From Salpingoeca rosetta (Eukaryota > Opisthokonta > Choanoflagellata > Craspedida > Salpingoecidae): DNA of 10,000 nt. The notes under the pieces were generated by a model, which had not been told where the DNA came from, searched no databases, and was given only the letters and a program-made list of their open reading frames with translations. Position 1 is the stretch's first letter. Each line of letters opens with the position of its first letter. Location: positions 65,966-75,965 of the forward strand of contig NW_004754931.1 in assembly GCF_000188695.1 (NCBI RefSeq). The letters run 5' to 3'. Both the position numbers and the translations under genes were made by a program. Below are positions 1 to 7,032 of this stretch, in pieces.

Positions 1-93
1 ACTTAACAACAACAACACCAACTTAAACAACAACAACAACAACAACAACAACTTAAAAAAACAACAACAACAACTTAAACAACAACAACTTAA

Positions 94-144
<51 letters not shown>

Positions 145-377
145 CTTAAACAACAACAACAACTTAAACAACAACAACAACTTAAACAACAACAACAACA
201 ACAACAACTTAAACAACAACAACAACTTAAACAACAACAACAACTTAAACAACAACAACAACTTAAACAACAACAACAACTTAAACAACAACAACAACTT
301 AAACAACAACAACAACTTAAACAACAACAACAACTTAAACAACAACAACAACTTAAACAACAACAACAACAACAACA
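1..377. repeat. AAC/TTAA minisatellite, 18-bp unit, in PPIP5K intron
   Basis: The stretch consists of AAC triplets punctuated by TTAA. From 146 to 353 the TTAA steps fall at 146, 164, 182, 209, 227, 245, 263, 281, 299, 317, 335 and 353. The spacing is therefore exactly 18 bp, with one 27-bp exception. Before 146 the spacing is irregular (TTAA at 3, 23, 53, 75 and 90). It follows the donor of the PPIP5K RHG exon, so in the sense (minus) strand it should be intronic TTG/TTTAAG repeat. The minus-strand reading of Cys runs with LeuSer is a by-product of the 18-bp period. Confidence 0.9.
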
Positions 378-414
378 CAATCATCCCCCCCCGCCATCAC
401 CACCGCCACTGCAC

Positions 415-615
415 CTGCATGCGTGTCTTAAGTTTGATCTCTGCTGGTTTCTTTGCAGAGTCGTCCGCCCATCGGCGGTACAAGTCGAGGAATTCGCTCA
501 TGTTCACTTTGAGCTTCAGTTTCTCCTTCGGGGTGCGGTCGCCATGGCGGATAAGTCCAATCACGCACCGCAGCTCGGCACTCTGCATCACGCTGCACAC
601 GTCCTGCTCCCCGGT
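415..615 (-). CDS. PPIP5K/VIP1, exon opening the histidine-phosphatase-like domain (gene continues off the left edge)
   Basis: This exon of 67 codons starts the C-terminal histidine acid phosphatase-like domain of diphosphoinositol pentakisphosphate kinase. In this family the domain removes the phosphate that the N-terminal ATP-grasp kinase adds to inositol phosphates. The exon contains ELRCVIGLIRHGDRTPKEK, which matches the PPIP5K phosphatase start closely and includes the RHGxRxP motif, followed by EIKLKTRMQ. The acceptor is a long C/T tract ending CAG at 618-616. The donor is CAG|GTGCAG, with GT at 414-413. The exon is phase 0 at both ends, like exons 1 and 2. The first 13 codons or so (TGEQDVCSVMQSA) do not look family-conserved. 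The rest of the phosphatase domain lies outside the window. Confidence 0.88.
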
Positions 616-1002
<387 letters not shown>

Positions 1003-1098
1003 GCGGCGGTGCACAGGTGCTGTCCAACCACGGAAGAAGCCGCGGAGACCGTCAGTTCTCCAGATGTTCGCTGCCACCGCCCGCGCATTTGACAGTAC
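1003..1098 (-). other. Mitochondrial-carrier-like peptide, open reading continuous with the 24-nt exon
   Basis: The minus frame that runs on from the SYVCD codons reads VLSNARAVAANIWRTDGLRG, then FFRGWTAPVHRR. This resembles the end of a mitochondrial carrier (SLC25) repeat, where Ala-x-x-Ile, then (E/D)GxRG(F/Y)xRG and a downstream Arg are usual. It does not resemble the Asn-Gly-Phe-Ser-Phe segment expected here in PPIP5K. No flanking carrier exon is seen. It may be a carrier fragment brought in by rearrangement or misassembly, or a chance reading of intron sequence. If it is an exon, the 1099-1122 codons could belong to it instead of to PPIP5K. Confidence 0.3.
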
Positions 1099-1122
1099 GT
1101 CACACACGTACGACTTGTGCTC
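1099..1122 (-). CDS. PPIP5K/VIP1, tentative 24-nt microexon (EHKSYVCD)
   Basis: The eight codons read EHKSYVCD. After exon 2 this gives [15 protein letters not shown], matching the family pattern FDLLR, three or four residues, then (K/H)S(Y/F)VCD. The Asp is one of the conserved metal-binding residues of the ATP-grasp kinase. The acceptor is CACGTGCAG (CAG at 1125-1123) and the proposed donor is GAC|GTACTG, which is weak. Both ends are phase 0. The doubt is downstream: the reading frame continues into a carrier-like peptide, and the next PPIP5K residues (Asn-Gly and following) are absent. The alternative is one longer exon, 1122 to about 1003, of another gene. Confidence 0.5.
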
Positions 1123-1150
1123 CTGCACGTGGCAGTTGCGGTAGTGGTGG

Positions 1151-1339
1151 TGGTGTGTGTGTGTGCGTGTGTGTGTGCGTGTGTGTGTGCGTGTGTGTGC
1201 GTGTGTGTGTGTGCGTGCATGTGAGTGATTGAGGGAGGCAGAGAGTGATTGAGAGAGGCCGAGAGAGTGTGTGTGAGTGAGTGAGTGAGCGAGTGCCTTC
1301 GTGCAACCGACAAACAAACAAACAAACAAACAAACAAAC
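1151..1339. repeat. Compound GT, GTGA and CAAA microsatellites in PPIP5K intron 2
   Basis: The intron (1123-1345) is almost entirely simple sequence. It has GT with scattered GC steps at about 1151-1219, a GA-rich linker, a GTGA run at about 1271-1295, and a clean CAAA tetranucleotide run at 1311-1339 that ends directly beside the exon 2 donor. In the sense strand this puts TTTG repeats immediately after the 5' splice site. Confidence 0.92.
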
Positions 1340-1345
1340 CGACAC

Positions 1346-1756
1346 CTGTGTTCGGAGGAGGTCAAAGCCGCACACGTTCTGCTTGAAGGCCTGCACGACC
1401 TGTTTCGCAATCTCCTTTTCAAACGCGTTCAGCAGGATAGGGCAGCGCAACTCCTTGCCGCGCTGGTCGCGAAGCACCTTGCCGTCCACAACAGGCGCCT
1501 TCCTGCCCTCTGCATGTGCGTAGTTTGGCCCAACCGTGTACACCTTGATGTCCGTGCCGCCTGTTGTGAGAAACTTCTCAAAGATGTATGACCCTTCTTT
1601 TGGAATGTCGCACTTGTCCGCAATAAACTCGCTTGCCCTGTCCTTCTTCTTGCGAAACAGGTGCTGGGCGCCACCGCCATCGTGCTGCGAGAAATACACG
1701 TAGATGTTGTGGTCCTCCGCATCAATCGGTTTCATCACAAATGGCTTTGAGATGGA
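1346..1756 (-). CDS. PPIP5K/VIP1, exon 2: ATP-grasp core of the kinase domain
   Basis: These 137 codons encode the central ATP-grasp (RimK-like) part of the inositol hexakisphosphate/diphosphoinositol kinase. Visible family motifs, in order, are [20 protein letters not shown] (nucleotide and substrate binding), [60 protein letters not shown], and [13 protein letters not shown] with the Asp of the metal site. Similarity to animal and fungal PPIP5K/Asp1/VIP1 is strong along the whole exon. The acceptor is CCCCTGCAG (CAG at 1759-1757) and the donor CAG|GTGTCG (GT at 1345-1344). Both ends are phase 0, so it joins exon 1 (…VVDGE) to SISKPF without a gap relative to the family. Confidence 0.95.
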
Positions 1757-2178
1757 CTGCAGGGGGGTGAGGAGAGAGAGCGGGAGGGGGAAGGCAAGCG
1801 AGGGTGAGTGCGAGGACGTGGGTGGAGAGGGAGGGGAGGGAAGAGGAGGTGTTGGGGAGTGATACACTCATGATGTAGTCATGTTCGCTTGCGCTCTGTT
1901 GTGCATTCCACAACACACAGACATAGGCAGACACACAGACACAGACAGACACACACACACACACACGCATCACACACACACACACACACACACACACGCA
2001 TCACACACACAGACAGACACAGACACAGACACAGACACAGACACACACACACACACAGACACACACACACACACACGCATCACACACACACACACACACA
2101 CACACACGCATCACACACACACACACACACACACTAATCCCCTCCCCTCCCCACCCCACCCCACCCAAGCCAACCCAC
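1757..2178 (-). other. PPIP5K intron 1
   Basis: The sense donor is GAG|GTGGGT at 2178 and the acceptor is CTGCAG at 1757. It contains the AC/GT tract at 1915-2133 and a C/T-rich 3' half at about 1763-1860 (sense) that serves as an extended polypyrimidine tract. The splice joins …DAIVVDGE to SISKPFVMK, which aligns with the family without insertion or loss. Confidence 0.88.
1915..2133. repeat. Interrupted AC microsatellite with CGCATC steps, partly duplicated
   Basis: ACAC tract with AGAC variants. CGCATC interrupts it four times, with GCAT at 1967, 1998, 2077 and 2108. The spacing is 31, 79 and 31 bp, so a pair 31 bp apart recurs after exactly 110 bp. This suggests a duplication of a 110-bp block inside PPIP5K intron 1. 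Confidence 0.92.
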
Positions 2179-3225
2179 CTCGCCGTCGACGACAATGGCG
2201 TCCTCCTTCTCGATGAGCTCGGGCTGCTTTCCGTTGGTGCGGTCCAGCACCACATATGGCGGCACGGGGATGTTGTTCTCCTCCAAGATGCGATACACCT
2301 CGCGCCGGTCAAGCAGCAGGTGCTGCATGGCAAGGTCGTTGAGCAGAAACGGGTGGCGCAGCGCAACATACTGCTCCACCTTCTTCAGGTTGTACCCCGT
2401 GGAGTAGAACGCGATGAGGCAGTCGCACGTGGGCCACAGCTCAATGTCCTCCACAAACAGCTCCTCCACCAATACTAGCACGCGAAACTCCGGGAAGCTT
2501 GCAAGCTTCTTCAGGATAGTCTGCATGGGCGTGGCCATGACCTTCTTCTTCATGGCAATCACCATCAGCGTCACAATGTCCGACTCTGCCGGCAAGCGCG
2601 TGTCCTGGCTGAACGGCAGCTGCTCCACGTACGTGATGCGGTCGTCGTCGTGGTCGCCGTTGTTGTTGTGGTTGACGCACGACTTTGAGCGCAGGCGCGG
2701 GCGGCGGCGACGGCCCGTGGTGCTCGTGTCCTTCCAGCGGTCCGCGGGGCTGTTTGGGGTGCCGAGCGTGTGCGCCATCGCCTCCAGCGTCAGCAGCGTG
2801 TCGCCGCGCACGCCCTGCTGCTGGTGGAGGGACGGCGTGGAGGATGCGGGCCCCATGTCCACGCCAGCGGAGCGGGCCAAGTTAGGGTGGCTCGACTGGC
2901 GACGCAGCACTTCCTTGGCCACGGAGGCCGAGACGCTGCCGTCGTCCTTTGACTCGCGCACGTCCCCGCTGCTGCTGCTGGTTTTCATGACTGCGGCGTC
3001 GTCGCGGGTTCCCGCCATCATCAGGTCGCTCTGCTGCCGTAGGGTGTTCAGCCGCTCCAGCACGGAAGCGGTGCTGGTGTCTGCCGGCATTGACACGCGC
3101 TTTGATGGCGACGCGCGCGATGCTGACTGTGGGGAAGACCGGCCATTGTCTCCCCTGTCTCTGCCACTTTCTTCTTGCTGTTGCTGCTGTTGCTCCTGTT
3201 GTTGTGGTTGTTGTTGCCGTTCCAT
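2179..3225 (-). CDS. PPIP5K/VIP1, exon 1: low-complexity N-terminus and first half of the kinase domain
   Basis: Bifunctional inositol hexakisphosphate/diphosphoinositol pentakisphosphate kinase, which makes inositol pyrophosphates that act in phosphate and energy signalling in the cytosol. From the first in-frame ATG (3225) the exon encodes 349 residues. Residues 1-215 are not conserved: an MERQQQ-type Gln run at 1-18, Ser/Thr-rich sequence, a GRRRRPRLRSK basic cluster at 171-181 and an acidic Asn/Asp patch at 186-195. Residues 216-349 are the N-terminal half of the kinase: DIVTLMVIAMKKK, ATPMQTILKKL, WPTCDCLIAFYSTGYNLKK, HPFLLNDLAMQ, DRREVYRILEENNIPVPPY and DAIVVDGE, matching PPIP5K/Asp1 closely. 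The exon end is GAG|GTGGGT, phase 0. The frame stays open upstream through the 3499-3583 CA (sense) repeat without an ATG, so an upstream exon could supply the true start. Confidence 0.92.
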
Positions 3226-3497
3226 GCTTGTTGTTGTCGCTGTTGTGGTTGTTGTTGGTGGTGTTGTTCTCGCTGTTGTTGTTGTTGTTGTTGTTGTGGC
3301 GGTGTTGCCTTCTTGGGGTTGTTCTTCTTCGCGCAGGGGTCGCGTGAACCAGGGCCGTCCCCGAGCGTCTTCGGAGCTTCCCTCCGATTGCGATCGACGG
3401 CTGTGCCGGCGAAACCGCTGCCGCTCCTCTTGTCCTTCCAGTGTTGACGGTGGTGCTGTGGCGTGTGCTCTGTGTGTGCTCTGTGTGTGCTGTGTGT

Positions 3498-3498
<1 letters not shown>
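3226..3498 (-). other. Open frame upstream of the chosen PPIP5K start; possible 5' UTR or extra coding
   Basis: The minus frame of exon 1 has no stop here and reads Thr/Ala-rich and Gly/Arg/Glu-rich sequence, including a run of Thr from ACA triplets around 3284-3297. No in-frame ATG is present. Acceptor-like CACAG and CCACAG steps near 3450-3470 could open an exon after the CA repeat. I cannot decide between 5' UTR and coding sequence joined to a distal first exon. Confidence 0.4.

Positions 3499-3583
<85 letters not shown>
3499..3583. repeat. (GT)n microsatellite, 85 bp
   Basis: Uninterrupted GT run on the plus strand ((AC)n in the sense of PPIP5K), flanked on the left by TGTGTGCTC repeats. 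It sits in the upstream region of both divergent genes or in a PPIP5K 5' intron. Alternating purine-pyrimidine runs of this length can adopt Z-DNA under supercoiling; whether this one does is unknown. The Thr-His reading through it is an artefact of the dinucleotide. Confidence 0.96.
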
Positions 3584-3588
<5 letters not shown>

Positions 3589-4013
3589 TCCTTTGATGAT
3601 GCAGTGTGCGCTCGCTGTGGCGCTGCCTTGTGTTGTCGCCTGTCTTGACTGCAAAGTGCAATCGCTACACCATCAGCACTTTTGCTGTTCGTCGCATCAG
3701 CGAAAATAGCGCTGATGTCAGCAGGTTCGACTCTGCGGTGTTGGCAGTTTACCAAAAATAGCCACACACAAAACACACACAAACAAACCGGTCCTTGCTG
3801 CTGGGTGGCTCATTAATTCCAACGTGGCAGTTTGCCGTGCCTTGCCTTGCCTGCTGCTGAGAGCGTCTGCGTCAACCCTCATCACCACTCACATCTCCCT
3901 CCAAGTTGGCACACAGCCACGCAGCCATCCATCCAATATCCAACAGCTCCAACGCATCACTTTTGCATCCCTTCTTCACCAACAAAGCAAACAAACCAAA
4001 CAAACCAAGCAAG
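3584..4013. promoter_or_regulatory. Divergent intergenic region between PPIP5K (-) and the bZIP gene (+)
   Basis: About 430 bp between the GT tract and the bZIP ATG. It contains the inverted repeat at 3695-3717, a further CATCAGC at 3671, the sequence TGATGTCAGC at 3713-3722, and a CT-rich stretch from about 3837 leading into CAAA-type 5' UTR at 3976-4010. No plus-strand ATG occurs between 3716 and 4014, so the bZIP leader has no upstream start codon in that span. No clear TATA box was found. Which elements are promoter and which are UTR is inferred from position only. Confidence 0.45.
3695..3717. promoter_or_regulatory. Perfect 8-bp inverted repeat, CATCAGCG-7-CGCTGATG
   Basis: CATCAGCG at 3695-3702 and CGCTGATG at 3710-3717 are separated by AAAATAG. 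A third CATCAGC copy lies 24 bp to the left at 3671, and the right arm runs into TGTCAGC. The spacing and symmetry would suit a dimeric DNA-binding protein or a short hairpin in the PPIP5K leader. No known factor site is claimed. Confidence 0.45.
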
Positions 4014-5182
4014 ATGACGACAGCCGCAGCCAACGAGACATTCACCCTGCGCCTTGACGACCCACAACCACAACCACAGCAACAGCTGGAGCAGGCTGCG
4101 TTTGCAGACATGGACTTTTCCTTTCTTGACTTTGTGCCTGACGACACCCAAGCAGGCACGCAGCACACCACCACACAGCAACACCAACACCAACAGCAGC
4201 ACCAACACCAACAGCAGCAAGTGATGGATGATGTGGACTTGTTTGGTGGCCTGTTCACGCCACCTGGCAACATGGACATGTCAGCCACACCAACCTTCAC
4301 CCTCCCTCTCCCAGAACAAACCACCACTGCAACAACAACAACAACAGCAACGGCGCAGCAGCAGCAGCAGCAGGTGGTGCCGCCGCTCACCGTGAACATC
4401 CCAACCACACCAGCAACCTCTCAGCACTATCACCACCAGCAGCTTGACCTGGACCTGCCATCGCTGTGGACGCCCCCGCCCCAGGACCTCGTCGACCTGT
4501 CGTCCCTGCATGAGCTGTTTGGCACAACCACCAACGACCACAACGATGACAGCAACGGCTATGCTGCCACCACCAACACCACTGCCACCACACTCCCCCA
4601 GTGCACGCGGCCGTCCTCCGTGCACAGCGACGAGCACAACGATGACGGCAACGTGAGCGACGCTGCCAGCGACATCAGCGGCAGCAGCCTGGCCACGAGC
4701 GCCGACACAGAGCACGATGGCCCCGCCGCCAAGCGGGCAAAGCGGTCAACCACGGCGGCAGCGAGGACCGCGACGGCATCGTCTGTGTCCAAGAAGGCGT
4801 CGCCCTCACCGAGCAGGAACACCGGCAGCAAGGGCGGCAGCCGTGGGCGCGGGCATGCGCGTGCACGGTCGACAGATTCCACGGACAGCGTCACTGCTGG
4901 CGATGAGAGCACGGGCGACGATGAGGAGGAGGACTATTACGACGACAGCGACCCGCGCAACAGGCCCTTTGCCTCCCGCCTGCGTGCCAACACGCACAAG
5001 AGCCTGAGCGAGGAAGAAAAGCGGCTGCTGAAGCGGGAAGGCTTTGAGCTGCCAGAGGGGCGGGACCTGACGGAGAAGGAACGCAAGCAGCTTGGGGTTG
5101 TGCGGCGCAAGATCAAGAACAAGATCTCTGCCCAGGACAGTCGCAAGAAGAAGCGCAGATACATCAAACAACTCGAGAGCAA
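4014..5182 (+). CDS. CREB3/OASIS-like membrane-bound bZIP transcription factor, exon 1 (activation region and basic region)
   Basis: Exon 1 encodes residues 1-390 (the last codon is split) of a 646-aa factor of the CREB3/CREB3L (OASIS, Luman) type. In that family the protein rests in the ER membrane until proteolysis frees the N-terminal part for the nucleus. Residues 1-170 are Gln/Thr-rich with acidic-hydrophobic patches (FADMDFSFLDF, MDDVDLFGGLF, LDLDLPSLW, LVDLSSLHELF) typical of activation regions. Residues 236-290 are Ser/Lys/Arg-rich and 296-313 acidic. Residues 329-358 (LSEEEKRLLKREGFELPEGR, DLTEKERK) match the segment specific to OASIS factors just before the bZIP. The basic region RRKIKNKISAQDSRKKK (364-380) keeps the family Asn and Ser-Arg contacts. 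The start is the first ATG after 3716. The donor AGCAA|GTCAGT ends the exon; without splicing the frame stops at 5211-5213. Confidence 0.93.
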
Positions 5183-5284
5183 GTCAGTTTGGGAGGAGGG
5201 AGGGGGTGGTTGATGTGTATGGGGGTTCGGTTGTGTGTGTGTGTGTTGTGTGTGTTTGCATTCGTGGTGTGTGTGCGTGCGTGT

Positions 5285-5330
<46 letters not shown>

Positions 5331-5432
5331 AAGGGTGCTCCAAATGGTTGTGTGTGCTTTGTGTCTCCATGCCACACACCTCACTCACCACCCATTCAAC
5401 CTTACCCTTTGCCCCCCCCCCCTTCGCACCAG
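5183..5432 (+). other. Intron of the bZIP gene, between basic region and leucine zipper
   Basis: GTCAGT donor at 5183 and CACCAG acceptor ending at 5432, with a C-rich tract at 5411-5422. The interior is mainly GT microsatellite at 5235-5330. Removal restores the frame across a split Lys codon (AA|G) and joins KQLESK to LKKETT, which aligns with CREB3-family zippers. Retention adds ten residues and then a stop. Confidence 0.85.
5235..5330. repeat. GT microsatellite in the bZIP intron
   Basis: GT tract with a few TTTG, CATTC and GC interruptions in its left half; the right half from about 5297 to 5329 is pure GT. Confidence 0.93.
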
Positions 5433-6204
5433 GTTGAAGAAGGAGACGACGGTGAATGTGGACCTGAAGAACCGCGTGGACTTGCTGGAGAAGCAGAACA
5501 CCACCCTGTACGAAAAGCTAATGGAGCTCCATGCGCACGTGCGTCGCCTCGCCACGTCTGGCGGGTCTGCCACCTCCGGCACCGCCCTTCTCCTCCTCGG
5601 GCTCTGCTTCTCGCTGTACATGGCACCCTCAACCCCCTCCGCGCAAGCAGACCCGACAGCCATGTACTTCAACACCCCAGCACCCACCCACGACCCCTCT
5701 GCAGCTGCAACGGCAACAGCTGATGCTACCGCAGCAGCAGCAGCATCCTCCTCCTCCGCTTTCCGTGCCCGCACGCTCCTGTCGTCCCCATCGTCGTCGC
5801 TGGCGTGGCTGCCAGACACAGTGGCCACAGCAGCAGATACCGTCACGCAGCACGCCAGGGAGCAGCGCAAGCCACGGGGCATCGACGCATACATCTGGGA
5901 GCGGTTCACGGCGCTGGTGGCGGGCGGTGACGGTGACAGGGATCGTGTCACGCCGGCCGGGCTGGGAACAGGAGGGGTTGTGGTGCAGGAGCTCGATGAC
6001 GACGACGATGACGATCACGTTCACGATGAGAGCGACAATGTTGTTGCTGAGGGTGGTCGTGGGCGTCAGCTGGACAAGCAGCGCCAGCAATCACACGCAA
6101 CAGCAGCGACGAGGAAGGCGATGGGCAATGACACGCTGGACACCCTCGACGATGGCATTGTTGTCATCACGCCAGCAGCTGCAGCTCTGCACAGGGACCT
6201 GTGA
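5433..6204 (+). CDS. CREB3/OASIS-like membrane-bound bZIP factor, exon 2 (zipper, membrane segment, lumenal tail)
   Basis: Exon 2 completes residues 390-646 and ends at TGA 6202-6204. Leucines at 387, 401, 408, 415 and 422 form the zipper heptads, with Glu at 394 replacing one. A short linker leads to a single hydrophobic segment (TALLLLGLCFSLYM, about 440-453), the position of the transmembrane helix in CREB3 proteins. Beyond it, on the presumed ER-lumenal side, are an Ala/Thr-rich stretch, FRARTLLSS at 500-508 with RTLL fitting the Site-1 protease pattern RxxL, an IDAYIWERF segment at 540-548, a run of Asp at 578-584 and one glycosylation sequon (NDT, 622). The tail has no cysteine. The membrane segment is shorter than usual, so anchoring is inferred from position and family. 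No AATAAA was seen downstream. Confidence 0.92.
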
Positions 6205-6664
6205 TGTGTTTTCTGTATCATGTCGCGCAATGTATCCTGTGGCGTGATGCAATGGTCCGTTCTGGTTGTTATTTCCCTTTTCTCTGTTGTTGCACCATGT
6301 GTTATTTTTTTTTGAGAGGCAGCCTTCTTGCTGCTGATGTGAGGAGAGGGGTGTGCGTGGTGTTTTAAGCAGCCTAATTCATAGCGTTTCCCATAAGTAA
6401 AATGCTCATTCATTCATCACCAAGTTTGATTCAACAGCTGCTATCTTCTCTGTGTTACATTGGGTTGCGTGTGGTGTATTGGATGATGGACCAAAAGCAC
6501 ACAAGGCAGCGAGCGAGCGAACAGCACAACCACAACACACAGAAAGAAACATGCAAGCAATGCATGGTTATCTTCCCCGCGAAACAGCGGGGTTGAAGAA
6601 TGCTTGAAGATGTGGACCACGTTAAGAACACCCAACCAAACACACACACACAGCACACACATAT

Positions 6665-6665
<1 letters not shown>
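6205..6665 (+). other. 3' flank of the bZIP gene; no gene seen
   Basis: Relatively AT-rich sequence with a T9 tract at 6305-6313 and no canonical polyadenylation signal. It includes the GC-rich hairpin at 6571-6598. Open frames on either strand are short and dominated by repeat. It probably contains the bZIP 3' UTR and the convergent boundary with the next gene. Confidence 0.5.
6571..6598. other. GC-rich hairpin, CCCCGC-GAAACA-GCGGGG with flanking pairing
   Basis: CCCCGC (6575-6580) and GCGGGG (6587-6592) pair perfectly around a GAAACA loop. If a three-base bulge (GTT) is allowed on the 3' side, TCTTC outside pairs with GAAGA. It stands out in an otherwise AT-rich, repeat-filled spacer, about 370 bp after the bZIP stop. 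It is a single copy, so not a CRISPR repeat. Function is unknown. Confidence 0.5.
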
Positions 6666-6736
<71 letters not shown>

Positions 6737-6826
6737 GAAACACACAAAACGCACACACACACACACACACAAGAAACACACACACACACAAGAAACACAA
6801 GAAACACACAAAACACACGTGGCACA
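6666..6826. repeat. CA microsatellite with AAGAAACAC interruptions
   Basis: Pure CA at 6666-6735, then CA blocks separated by AAGAAACAC steps and CAAAACGC/CAAAACAC steps up to about 6820. It lies in the spacer between two convergent genes. Thr-His and Cys-Val readings through it are artefacts. Confidence 0.94.
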
Positions 6827-6830
6827 GTTG

Positions 6831-6866
6831 CACATGGGCAAGCACATGGGCAAGCACATGGGCAAA
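6831..6866. repeat. Three tandem copies of a 12-bp unit CACATGGGCAAG
   Basis: Direct repeat of CACATGGGCAAG, the last copy ending in CAAA. It is adjacent to the CA tract in the convergent spacer. Confidence 0.85.
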
Positions 6867-7032
6867 CACAGAGATCTACATAACAACCACGCAACCAAAC
6901 ATAAACAACAACTTCAACATTGACAACGCTCCCAGCACCCTTACTTGCAGGCAAGCAAGAGGGCGTAGCTGGAAGTTGCACGTGAAAGTGCAAACCGGTC
7001 TCCAGGGTTCAGCTTCGAGACGCCATCGAGAG
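6867..7032 (-). other. 3' flank of the Q/Y-rich gene
   Basis: Unique sequence after the TGA of the minus-strand gene. It contains an inverted repeat TTGCAC-GTGAAA-GTGCAA at 6976-6993. No polyadenylation consensus was recognised in the minus direction. Confidence 0.45.

Noticed and set aside
1..377. TTAA-rich array as piggyBac-type target sites or element end
   Set aside because: The TTAA steps are part of the 18-bp unit; no terminal inverted repeats or transposase are present.
90..380. Minus-strand frame of Cys runs with LeuSer every six residues
   Set aside because: It is the translation of the 18-bp AAC/TTAA repeat, lies after a splice donor, and has no non-repeat sequence.
2414..3709. 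431-codon plus-strand frame opposite PPIP5K exon 1
   Set aside because: It is antisense to a strongly conserved kinase exon and consists of Cys/Val/Leu runs from repeats; no family motif.
3672..3750. Possible tRNA: GGTTCGACTC resembles a B box and lies after a stem with a 7-base loop
   Set aside because: The loop lacks T at position 33 on the plus strand, the stem is 8 bp, the T-arm does not pair, and there is no acceptor stem.
5183..5432. IRE1-type unconventional intron as in HAC1/XBP1
   Set aside because: Borders are canonical GTCAGT...CAG, the intron is 250 bp with a GT repeat, and no paired CNGCNG loops were seen.
6571..6598. CRISPR repeat, suggested by CCCCGC-loop-GCGGGG
   Set aside because: Single copy, no spacer-repeat periodicity, and a eukaryotic gene context.
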